From: an uncultured Flavobacteriaceae bacterium
Lineage (GTDB): Bacteria > Bacteroidota > Bacteroidia > Flavobacteriales > Flavobacteriaceae
Length of the DNA: 64,000 nt
NCBI GenBank assembly: GCA_947488345.1
Contig: CANKZQ010000006.1
Coordinates: 124,001 to 188,000 of the forward strand
Direction: 5' to 3'
Positions within the stretch are counted from its first letter, which is position 1. The number at the start of each line of letters is the position of its first letter. Below, in pieces: positions 52,916 through 60,356 of the stretch. The notes under the pieces were generated by a model. It did not search any database and was not told the DNA's origin. It worked only from the letters and a program-made list of their open reading frames with translations. Position numbers and translations under genes: made by a program.

Positions 52916-54529
52916 ATGGTAGACGAAGATTGTAAAACGAAGGCAAGCACAATTCCATTTCAAAAAACAGGCTATTTTTCTAAAACTATTTGTGATTATT
53001 TAGATCGAAGTGATGCGATTGCTCCTTTTTATAATAATTTTCCGGATATAAACGGATTTCAAAAACAAATCGAAGAAAAACGAATGTCTGTTCGGGCGGA
53101 GTCGAGAACTATTTTAGTCGATGCTCTTACAAATCAATATAGCAAACTAACTATTTCCGATACCGTAAAAGATAATATTCAGCTTTTACAAAAAGAAAAC
53201 ACCTTCACGGTTACCACTGGGCATCAATTGAATCTATTTACTGGCCCTTTATACTTTTTATACAAAATAGTATCAGCTATTAATTTGGCGAAGCAACTGA
53301 AGAGTGAATTTCCGAAAGACAATTTTGTGCCTGTATATTGGATGGCGACAGAAGATCATGATTTTGAAGAAATACAGTACTTCAATTTTAAAGGTAAAAA
53401 ACTCTCTTGGAATAAAGAATGTGCAGGTGCTGTAGGACGTACTTCTACGAAAGGTATAGAATATGTTTTTGAAGAGTTTTCGTCATTACTGGGTACTACA
53501 GAGAACGCGAAAAAATTGAAAGATTTATTTGTCAAGTCCTACTTAGAACATGACACGCTAACCGAAGCTACACGTTATTTGGCCAATGTGTTATTTGGCG
53601 CATATGGGTTGATAATTGTAGATGGTGATGATGCAGACTTAAAACGACAGTTGTTACCTTTTGTAAAAGAAGAATTGTATCAAAAAACCTCTTTTAAGGA
53701 AGTATCTAATACCATTGAAAAGCTTGAAGAGAATTATAAAATACAGGTAAATCCGAGAGAAATTAATCTTTTTTATTTGACTGATGAATTGAGAGAACGA
53801 ATTGTTTTTGAAGACGATATATTTAAAGTACTCAATACAGACATCGAATTTAGCAAGGATGAATTAGCATATGAACTAAAACTACATCCCGAACGTTTCA
53901 GCCCGAATGTGATTATGAGACCTTTGTATCAAGAAGTAATCTTGCCTAACATTTGTTATATCGGAGGTGGGGGAGAACTGGCATATTGGTTTGAACTAAA
54001 GAGTTACTTCGATGCAGTGAAGATTCCTTTCCCCGTGTTACTGTTACGCAATTCAGCATTGTTGATTTCCGAGAAGCAAGAGAAAAAAATACAAAAACTC
54101 AATATTACTCATGAGGAGTTGTTTTTAAAACAACTCGATTTGGTACATAAAAAGGTAAGGGAGATTTCGTCTTTACAGATTGATTTTTCGGAGCAGCGTT
54201 CATTTTTAGCGAAACAATTTGCTGAGCTTGAAAAAATTGCAGAGCAAACTGATCGCTCGTTCATAGGAGCAGTCAAAGCACAGCAAAAAAAACAATTAAA
54301 TGGTCTTGATAATTTAGAGCAAAGGCTGTTGAAAGCAGAGAAAAGAAAGCATCAAGAATTAACGAAACGTATAGAAACACTACAAGACGAATTATTCCCG
54401 AATCAGAGTTTAGAAGAACGTCAACGCAATTTTTCTGATTATTATTTGGAGCATGGTGATGATTTAATTCCGAAATTAATGGCTAATTTAAATCCAATGG
54501 AATTAAAATTTACCATGTTGAGATTTTAA
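52916..54529 (+). CDS. bshC: Bacillithiol biosynthesis cysteine-adding enzyme BshC
   Basis: 537 residues, adding cysteine to GlcN-malate in the last step of bacillithiol synthesis. TVTTGHQLNLFTGPLYFLYK, VPVYWMATEDHDFEEI, YGLIIVDGDDADLK and IGGGGELAYWFELK are the conserved Rossmann-like core segments; a coiled coil at about 400-480 is also family-typical. With bshA at 6227 this indicates the cell makes bacillithiol; bshB lies outside the window. Confidence 0.93.
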   Translation: MVDEDCKTKASTIPFQKTGYFSKTICDYLDRSDAIAPFYNNFPDINGFQKQIEEKRMSVRAESRTILVDALTNQYSKLTISDTVKDNIQLLQKENTFTVTTGHQLNLFTGPLYFLYKIVSAINLAKQLKSEFPKDNFVPVYWMATEDHDFEEIQYFNFKGKKLSWNKECAGAVGRTSTKGIEYVFEEFSSLLGTTENAKKLKDLFVKSYLEHDTLTEATRYLANVLFGAYGLIIVDGDDADLKRQLLPFVKEELYQKTSFKEVSNTIEKLEENYKIQVNPREINLFYLTDELRERIVFEDDIFKVLNTDIEFSKDELAYELKLHPERFSPNVIMRPLYQEVILPNICYIGGGGELAYWFELKSYFDAVKIPFPVLLLRNSALLISEKQEKKIQKLNITHEELFLKQLDLVHKKVREISSLQIDFSEQRSFLAKQFAELEKIAEQTDRSFIGAVKAQQKKQLNGLDNLEQRLLKAEKRKHQELTKRIETLQDELFPNQSLEERQRNFSDYYLEHGDDLIPKLMANLNPMELKFTMLRF

Positions 54530-54534
54530 TCTGT

Positions 54535-55476
54535 CTAAGGATCTATTTCTTCATATTTCCATGACTCTTCAGTTGAAGTTATAACACCACTGACCGCTGT
54601 CCTAACTTTTTCTCCGTCTGTAGGAAAGCCATATGGATTGTTAACATAGCTAAAATCAACATAAAAATCATCATGGAATTTACCTTTCTCCTCAGTTTTT
54701 TTAAACATATATTTTGGGAACTTTGTTCGCCATATCGTTCCCCCTAAATTGATACCACCTTCAATATTAAAACCTACATTAAAAACAACATTGTCTGGAT
54801 CTATCCCTATTTTTTCATGGAGGAGTCTAAAAGGGTTTAATTGATTAGAATATTCATAAGATCTCTCATAAAGTAGTTCATATTCTTGTCCAGGATAAAA
54901 TGTTCCGGAAGTTTTTTTTATAATTCTATCATTATCATCATAAAAAAAATCATCAATCGAGGTTGCGAAAAGTCTATCACTTGAATAGGTTCGCTGAATC
55001 GTCTTAATTAAGTTGTTGTTGCTATCATATTCATAATCAGTGATAATTTCGTCTCCGATCTTCGCTACTGTTTGATAAATTTCGCCTTGGGTGTTGTATT
55101 TGATTTTATAAAAACTACCACTATTAAATAGTATTTAATTTATTCTATCATTATTGTCATAAGAAATAATACTATGACCATTATTAATGATACGACCCTT
55201 TTCGTCATACAATAGTTCTTTAACGCTAAAATTATCGGTTATTCTAAATAATTGTCCAAGTTCATTATATTCAAAATTTGTTTCGATAAGCCCTGCTGTA
55301 TATTCATATGTATACGATTTCAATCTTAAATTACTAGAATCAGAAAAGTTTGTACCATCATCGTTAGAACAACCTATGAAAAGCACAAAAGAAGTGAACA
55401 ATAAAAGTCGCCAGAATGGTATTTTAAGGATGTTATAGAGAGAATGAGATACCATATGTTTTATAGTGTTTATCAA
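54535..55476 (-). pseudogene. YD-repeat lipoprotein gene interrupted by one in-frame stop
   Basis: Minus-strand frame of 313 codons with a single internal TAA at 55137-55135 (codon 114). The part before the stop has a lipobox (LFIGCSNDD) and YD-type repeats YDEKGRI and YDNNDRI. The same frame continues open for about 199 codons with YDSNNNLI and YDDNDRI, then a distinct C-terminal domain ending EESWKYEEIDP. A single change such as AAA to TAA would explain it. Either a recent pseudogene, a sequencing error, or read-through. The exact start is uncertain (ATG also at 55455). Confidence 0.75.
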
Positions 55477-55573
55477 TCTATGACAAGATATTAATTTTTT
55501 GAGTACTATCTTATATTTTCAATATGAATTGATACCAAATGCAACTAATTTTTCGCCATGTAGAAAGGTTTTC

Positions 55574-55581
55574 TATCTTTG
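55574..55581 (+). promoter_or_regulatory. Promoter -7 element TATCTTTG for rlmF
   Basis: An exact TAnnTTTG match ending 6 bp before the rlmF ATG, implying a leader of at most a few bases. Confidence 0.55.
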
Positions 55582-55587
55582 AGTTTT

Positions 55588-56484
55588 ATGAAACATATTG
55601 GTTTACATCCCAGAAATAAGCACCGTTCTGATTATGATTTTTCAAAACTTGTTCGAGCGAATCCTTCACTTTCAACATTCGTTTTTATGAATAAGTTCAA
55701 AACGGAAACTATAGATTTTTCAAATCCCAAAGCCGTTAAAGAACTCAATAGAGCCTTGTTGTTTGCACATTATGATATGAAGTTCTGGGAGTTTCCAGAC
55801 ACAAATTTATGTCCGCCAATACCGGGCCGTGTTGATTATATACATCATATTGCTGATTTATTAGAGGCATCAGATATTATGGATGTCAATGCCTTGGATA
55901 TTGGGACAGGTGCGAGTTGTATCTATCCAATACTAGGAAATTCAGAATACGGATGGCAATTTGTAGGTACCGATTTTGATAAAGATTCATTAACAAATGC
56001 CAAAGAAATTTTAGTTGAGAACAGACTAGATGTTGAAATTGGGTTGCGTCATCAAAAAGATAGGGCACAAATTTTTAAAGATATTTTGAAAGAAGATGAT
56101 CGATTCTCTGTAACGATATGTAATCCGCCTTTTTATAATTCGGTGGCGGAAGCCAAGCAACAAAATGCTAGAAAGAATAAAGGATTGAAAAACGATTCAT
56201 TCCAACGGAATTTTGCTGGTAAAGAGAGTGAATTATCGTACAAAGGAGGTGAAAAAGCTTTTTTACACACCTATTTATACGAAAGCTCTCAGTTTAAAAA
56301 ACAATGTTTTTGGTATACTACATTGGTTTCTAAAAAAGATAATCTACAAAGTATGTATACCTCTTTAGATAAATTAGGTGCGACCAAAATAAAAACGATA
56401 CCTATGCATCAAGGGAATAAAGTAACACGTATAGTAGCTTGGACTTTTCTGGATAAAAAAGAGCAGAGAGACTGGATTTCATAA
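55588..56484 (+). CDS. rlmF: 23S rRNA (adenine-1618-N6) methyltransferase RlmF
   Basis: 298 residues; a TTG at 55579 lies inside the promoter element, so the ATG at 55588 is used. GLHPRNKHRSDYDFSKL and LFAHYDMKFWEFP are RlmF hallmarks. The SAM site is ALDIGTGASCIYPILG and the catalytic motif NPPF is in ICNPPFYNS. It methylates A1618 of 23S rRNA. A strong hairpin follows the stop codon. Confidence 0.94.
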   Translation: MKHIGLHPRNKHRSDYDFSKLVRANPSLSTFVFMNKFKTETIDFSNPKAVKELNRALLFAHYDMKFWEFPDTNLCPPIPGRVDYIHHIADLLEASDIMDVNALDIGTGASCIYPILGNSEYGWQFVGTDFDKDSLTNAKEILVENRLDVEIGLRHQKDRAQIFKDILKEDDRFSVTICNPPFYNSVAEAKQQNARKNKGLKNDSFQRNFAGKESELSYKGGEKAFLHTYLYESSQFKKQCFWYTTLVSKKDNLQSMYTSLDKLGATKIKTIPMHQGNKVTRIVAWTFLDKKEQRDWIS

Positions 56485-56513
56485 AAAAAAGCAAGCTCAA
56501 GAGCTTGCTTTTT
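56484..56513. terminator. Bidirectional terminator after rlmF
   Basis: AAAAAGCAAGCTC (56486-56498) pairs perfectly with GAGCTTGCTTTTT (56501-56513) around a 2-base centre, flanked by A and T runs. It serves both rlmF and the convergent lipoprotein gene. Confidence 0.9.
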
Positions 56514-56541
56514 CATATTAATTCAAATAATTACTTTAAAT

Positions 56542-58227
56542 TTAGTTACATGCATCAGGTATATCTTTTGTTACTATTTCACGGGAAATAAGATGACTTA
56601 TTACAGTCGTTCCTTTCAAAGTAATTTCAATATAGTCTGTACCTATTTCTCTAACTACCCCGGTAAACCCGTTAAAGTTGAATTGGGCCAAAATTTCATC
56701 CCCACTTATGAATGCATTATCTAACGTACCACGTATTCTATATTGCTGAACGTAAGGTACTTTAACATCTCTATATTCTTGATAAATATCAGCTGCAGTA
56801 GTTCCTCGTCCAGGAGGTACCGTTATTGTTCTTTTAGATGATAATACAATTGTTTCTGATGTTGTAACACCTTGAGATTCAGTTTTTGTTTCTGTGGTAC
56901 TGTGACCAACACTTATTCCAGCAGTTGCAGAGGCCGTTACTGAGTTTGACGCTCCGAAAAATTGACAATTCACACTAGATTCAACTGTCGCAGATATAGT
57001 TGTAGATAAACTAGCTTCAACTGAAGTGGCTACCTGAATAGATTCTGACCAAGAATAGGTGTCTGTTCTCGTTTCTATTGTTTCAATACCTACGGTATCA
57101 GAAAGGGGTCCACTACCACAATTTCGAAGTCCCGTATTATAAGCTGCAATGGTTTTTGATGGAGGAAGAATTGGGTTTTGAAATTTAGTACCAACAGATT
57201 GAATATCCCATTCGATTTCGAAGTTTAAAATCCGAAAATAGGAGGGAGTCTCTACTGTTTGTGAAGTGATACTTGCTAAACTTTCAGATGCAATCAAAGG
57301 AATATTTGTTATAATAGGAATGATAACGTATTTACCGATATCAATTTTCTTTATTTGAAATTTATAGTTTTCAAATAATGTGGCATCGGTATTTCCTCCA
57401 TTTCTGGTAATATTCGCTTCAGATTGTACATTTAGTCTATTATTTGAATCTAAATATAGGTAATGTTTTTTTGTGCCATTTGGATTGTAAATATTGAAGA
57501 TGTTATTTGCAGCATCAATTGTTTCAAATCGATATTTAGTAAACGGAATTGTTTGCTGCGTATCATCAACATAATCAAGATCGTCGGCATCCCGTACTTT
57601 GATTTCAGTTCTGAAATTAGTGGTAGAAGTTCTAAGGGTTGTTGATGGAGCTCCAAAAACAAAAGTAACATCTTTATTTACGGGATCTTCTTTTAAAATT
57701 TGCATATAGTAGTCTATATTGGGATTTAATGTTATTGGATTTCTATCTTCTTTATCAACATTATCGACTTCTATATCATTAGGCGTTGGAGTAAAAGAAT
57801 ATTTAGAGCTTGTATAAATAGCGAGTTCTTCGTTAGTGGCGTTTTCAATTTTAATAGTTAAAGAAACACCTGTTTGTAGCTCACTTTGCTCTGAACTGCT
57901 CAAATCTTTATTTTTGAAAGAAAATAAAGCCAAATCAGAATCTTGATTTATATCTTCTTTATATTCTCCTGTTTTTCCTCCTTCATTTATTGTAAGAACA
58001 GCACTCGTAGGGAAATACCCTTTTCTTTTTAAGTTTCTTGTACTTATACTAATACCTAATTGACCTTCATCTATTTCGTAGTCATTAGTATCAACATTTG
58101 AGGTTGTAGGCTCCAATTCTCCATTTATTACTGGGTCAATAATTTGATCATCTTTACTACATGCCCAAGTCATGATAAAAAGACATAAAAACATCATTTT
58201 TTTAACTAATTTAATTTGCGTTTTCAT
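56542..58227 (-). CDS. Lipoprotein with a putative aerolysin/ETX-like pore-forming module
   Basis: 561 residues. A signal peptide with Cys 23 (IMTWACSKDD) marks lipidation. Residues 25-240 are beta-rich, with Asp/Asn-rich linkers. Residues about 245-300 (HYLYLDSNNRLNVQSE and following) look like a compact beta module, perhaps trefoil-like. Residues 390-505 carry long Ser/Thr-alternating amphipathic strands (IQVATSVEASLSTTISATVE; SATAGISVGHSTTETKTE), then ITVPPGRGTTAADIYQEYRD and VPYVQQYRIRG. This order resembles the inserting hairpin and closing strand of aerolysin-type toxins. A final 55-residue beta domain follows. Third gene behind two TPR/LuxR regulators. The fold is by eye; an adhesin or structural role is possible. 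Confidence 0.65.
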   Translation of the reverse strand: MKTQIKLVKKMMFLCLFIMTWACSKDDQIIDPVINGELEPTTSNVDTNDYEIDEGQLGISISTRNLKRKGYFPTSAVLTINEGGKTGEYKEDINQDSDLALFSFKNKDLSSSEQSELQTGVSLTIKIENATNEELAIYTSSKYSFTPTPNDIEVDNVDKEDRNPITLNPNIDYYMQILKEDPVNKDVTFVFGAPSTTLRTSTTNFRTEIKVRDADDLDYVDDTQQTIPFTKYRFETIDAANNIFNIYNPNGTKKHYLYLDSNNRLNVQSEANITRNGGNTDATLFENYKFQIKKIDIGKYVIIPIITNIPLIASESLASITSQTVETPSYFRILNFEIEWDIQSVGTKFQNPILPPSKTIAAYNTGLRNCGSGPLSDTVGIETIETRTDTYSWSESIQVATSVEASLSTTISATVESSVNCQFFGASNSVTASATAGISVGHSTTETKTESQGVTTSETIVLSSKRTITVPPGRGTTAADIYQEYRDVKVPYVQQYRIRGTLDNAFISGDEILAQFNFNGFTGVVREIGTDYIEITLKGTTVISHLISREIVTKDIPDACN

Positions 58228-58254
58228 AAGTATTTGTTTTGTGATTTATACTTG

Positions 58255-58314
58255 TTTTGTGTGCCCTTGCGCTGTAAAGGTCTGCAGCCCGGGAGAGCGC
58301 AAGACACCACAAAA
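58255..58314. repeat. GC-rich interrupted inverted repeat in the lipoprotein leader
   Basis: Arms TTTTGTG-4-CTTGCGCT (58255-58273) and AGCGCAAG-4-CACAAAA (58296-58314) match at 15 of 19 positions, around a 22-base loop containing CTGCAG and CCCGGG. Its GC content stands out from the surrounding DNA. TTGTTTTGTG is also repeated directly at 58234-58243 and 58252-58261. Confidence 0.65.
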
Positions 58315-58339
58315 CGGTTTGTCATTAATTATGACATTA

Positions 58340-58347
58340 CAAACATA
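58340..58347 (-). promoter_or_regulatory. Promoter -7 element for the lipoprotein gene
   Basis: Read on the minus strand it is TATGTTTG, an exact TAnnTTTG match. A transcript starting near 58333 would have a leader of about 105 bases containing the GC-rich inverted repeat. Confidence 0.55.
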
Positions 58348-58379
58348 TTCTATGAATTTTAGGGTAGAAAATAATGAGA

Positions 58380-58430
58380 GCGGACAAGGAGTGGACAGCG
58401 TCAAATTTGACGGTGGACAAATGGTGGACA
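58380..58430. promoter_or_regulatory. Helically phased GTGGACA repeats around a palindrome
   Basis: Four direct copies, GCGGACA at 58380 and GTGGACA at 58391, 58413 and 58424, have start-to-start spacings of exactly 11, 22 and 11 bp. The wide central gap is filled by the perfect palindrome CGTCAAATTTGACG (58399-58412). The array spans about -46 to -96 relative to the predicted start site of the lipoprotein gene, an activator-like position on one face of the helix. Confidence 0.75.
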
Positions 58431-58449
58431 TCCTCTGGAGTCTTTTAAA

Positions 58450-60333
58450 TTAAAGAGATAGGATGAGGTCTTGAAGAGAGTCTTCGGTAGAGATATCTAG
58501 TTTTTTACGTAGACGATAGCGTGCTTTTTTAATTCCTTCTTGAGAAATGTTTAAAATATTGGCAATTTCTTTTGATGATAAATTCATCTTCAACAATGCC
58601 ATTAAGCGCAACTCATTGGCCGTAACGTTGGGGAACCGTTGTTTTACGTTGCTATTAAAATTTGTATGAACTTCTTGAAAGTATTTGCTGAAATTTTCCC
58701 AGTTGTTATCATCTTTTAAATCAAAATCAATGGTTCTAATCAATTGTTGATACCCTTGTTGAATATCTTCTGATTTTTTAAATTCTTCAGCTTTGAGTTT
58801 TAGGCTTTCGAGTACTTCATTCTTTTTTGCTAAATGGAGAGCATGTGTAGTCAGTTCTTTCCTCTTAAAAGTCAATTCTGCATCTACTTTTTCTTTTTCT
58901 AATTTATTTCTCTTGATGCGTTGCCTGAATCCGTAAAACCCAAATGCGATGAATCCTAATGCCAAGAAGAGACCTCCAGTTAATAAGGACTTTTGAAGCT
59001 TACTTACTTTATTTTTTTGCTCTAACAAGTCTATTTCATTTTCCTGCAAGACTATTTGCTGCTCTTTTTCTTTGGTTTCAAAGTTTTTCGTTAATCGCTG
59101 TATCTCTTTTGTTTTGGCCATATTATAAACAGAATCGTATACGTTCTTATACAATTTGTGGTTTTCGAGTGCCTTTTTATAATTGCCTAATAGTTTAAGA
59201 GCCTTAGTCTTATTTTGATAGGCAAGATAGAGATCATCAATATTTCCAATAGAATTTGCAATGTGAATCGATTGGTTAGAAAGTTCTATAGCTTCTTTGG
59301 GTTTATTGAGTTTGATATATGCAGTTGTCAATCCGTTGAGACCCCAAACATGATATAATGGATTTTTCACAATGTTTTGTGAATAATGTATAGAGCGATT
59401 TAAGTAGTCCATACCTTTAGTAATTCTATTAGTTTCAACATAGAGCCGTCCAATGATAAATGTCGTTATAGCGATGCTTCCGTTACGCTTTAGCTCCTCA
59501 GAAATTTTTAAACTCTCAAAAAGATATTTAAGAGATTCGTCGTATTTTTTTATAAAATAATGGCTATTTCCCAAATTATTCAAGTTAGTTGCGATCGCTG
59601 CTTTGTCATTCAGCTTTCGACCTATCTCAAGGGCTTTTTTTTGATACTTTATAGAGTTTTCATCATCAATAATATAATTATATAAGTTACCAATTGTTGT
59701 ATAACAGCCGAGCAATTCTCTTTGATCATTGATTTTTTTTGCAATATCAGTAGCAATAAAGGCCTCTCGTATTCCTAAGTCGTATTTGGTTTGTCTCATA
59801 TAGACGTTAGCTTTCATCTTGCGTAACCTTAGAAGTAATGCCGAGTCTTTTTTCACTGCGTTGTAATATTCTAGGTTTTTGTCAATCTCAAAGTGGGCTT
59901 TTTCATACTTACCCCTTTTAAAGAGCGCATTTATGAGGTAATATTTAACGAGGCCTATTTGATGGCTGTTATTTAATTGAGTAAACTTATCTAGTGATTC
60001 GTTTAAATAATATGTCGCTGAATCTAAATTATGACGTCTACTAAAGTACCTTCCCAAATTTTTATTGGCTGTAGCTATACCGAGGTCATAATTTAGTTCA
60101 TGAGATAATTTCAGTGTGTTTTTGGCTAGTTTCAATCCTTCATCCGGGTCAACCCAGTAATAGATATCGAAAAGAGCATTCGCTGTTTTTACCTTAAGGG
60201 TATCTTTAGAATGATTTTTATAAGCCGTGAGAATACTGTCTAATTTTTTGGTATTTTGAGAATAGACATCAAAAGGTAAAAGGTGAACTAAAATTAAGAT
60301 CAAAAATGTACAAACTGAACTTTTCATAAGCAT
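58450..60333 (-). CDS. Membrane TPR sensor with LuxR-type HTH, copy A
   Basis: 627 residues (the ATG at 60327 is an equal candidate). Signal sequence ending VYSQ, then TPR-like helical repeats to about 400 in the periplasm. A coiled coil is followed by one TM helix (about 450-469) and a cytoplasmic helical linker ending in a LuxR-type HTH (572-612; LSSKEIANILNISQEGIKKA, RYRLRKKL). This is a one-component trans-envelope regulator type of Bacteroidota. Its last 162 residues differ from copy B at only four positions. It lies directly upstream of the phased repeats and the lipoprotein gene, its likely target. Confidence 0.87.
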   Translation of the reverse strand: MLMKSSVCTFLILILVHLLPFDVYSQNTKKLDSILTAYKNHSKDTLKVKTANALFDIYYWVDPDEGLKLAKNTLKLSHELNYDLGIATANKNLGRYFSRRHNLDSATYYLNESLDKFTQLNNSHQIGLVKYYLINALFKRGKYEKAHFEIDKNLEYYNAVKKDSALLLRLRKMKANVYMRQTKYDLGIREAFIATDIAKKINDQRELLGCYTTIGNLYNYIIDDENSIKYQKKALEIGRKLNDKAAIATNLNNLGNSHYFIKKYDESLKYLFESLKISEELKRNGSIAITTFIIGRLYVETNRITKGMDYLNRSIHYSQNIVKNPLYHVWGLNGLTTAYIKLNKPKEAIELSNQSIHIANSIGNIDDLYLAYQNKTKALKLLGNYKKALENHKLYKNVYDSVYNMAKTKEIQRLTKNFETKEKEQQIVLQENEIDLLEQKNKVSKLQKSLLTGGLFLALGFIAFGFYGFRQRIKRNKLEKEKVDAELTFKRKELTTHALHLAKKNEVLESLKLKAEEFKKSEDIQQGYQQLIRTIDFDLKDDNNWENFSKYFQEVHTNFNSNVKQRFPNVTANELRLMALLKMNLSSKEIANILNISQEGIKKARYRLRKKLDISTEDSLQDLILSL

Positions 60334-60356
60334 TTTAGAAATTTAAAGTATCCAAA

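Noticed and set aside
57463-57645. Plus-strand open frame inside the lipoprotein gene
   Set aside because: It is antisense to a long coherent lipoprotein frame and has no promoter or recognisable protein features.
58281-58295. Adjacent CTGCAG and CCCGGG sites resembling a cloning-vector polylinker
   Set aside because: Only these two hexamers occur and no other vector sequence surrounds them; they lie inside a natural inverted repeat.
58380-58430. GTGGACA repeats as a CRISPR-like or tandem-repeat array
   Set aside because: Repeat units are only 7 bp, spacers are 4 and 15 bp, and no cas gene is near. Their position upstream of a promoter fits a regulator site better.
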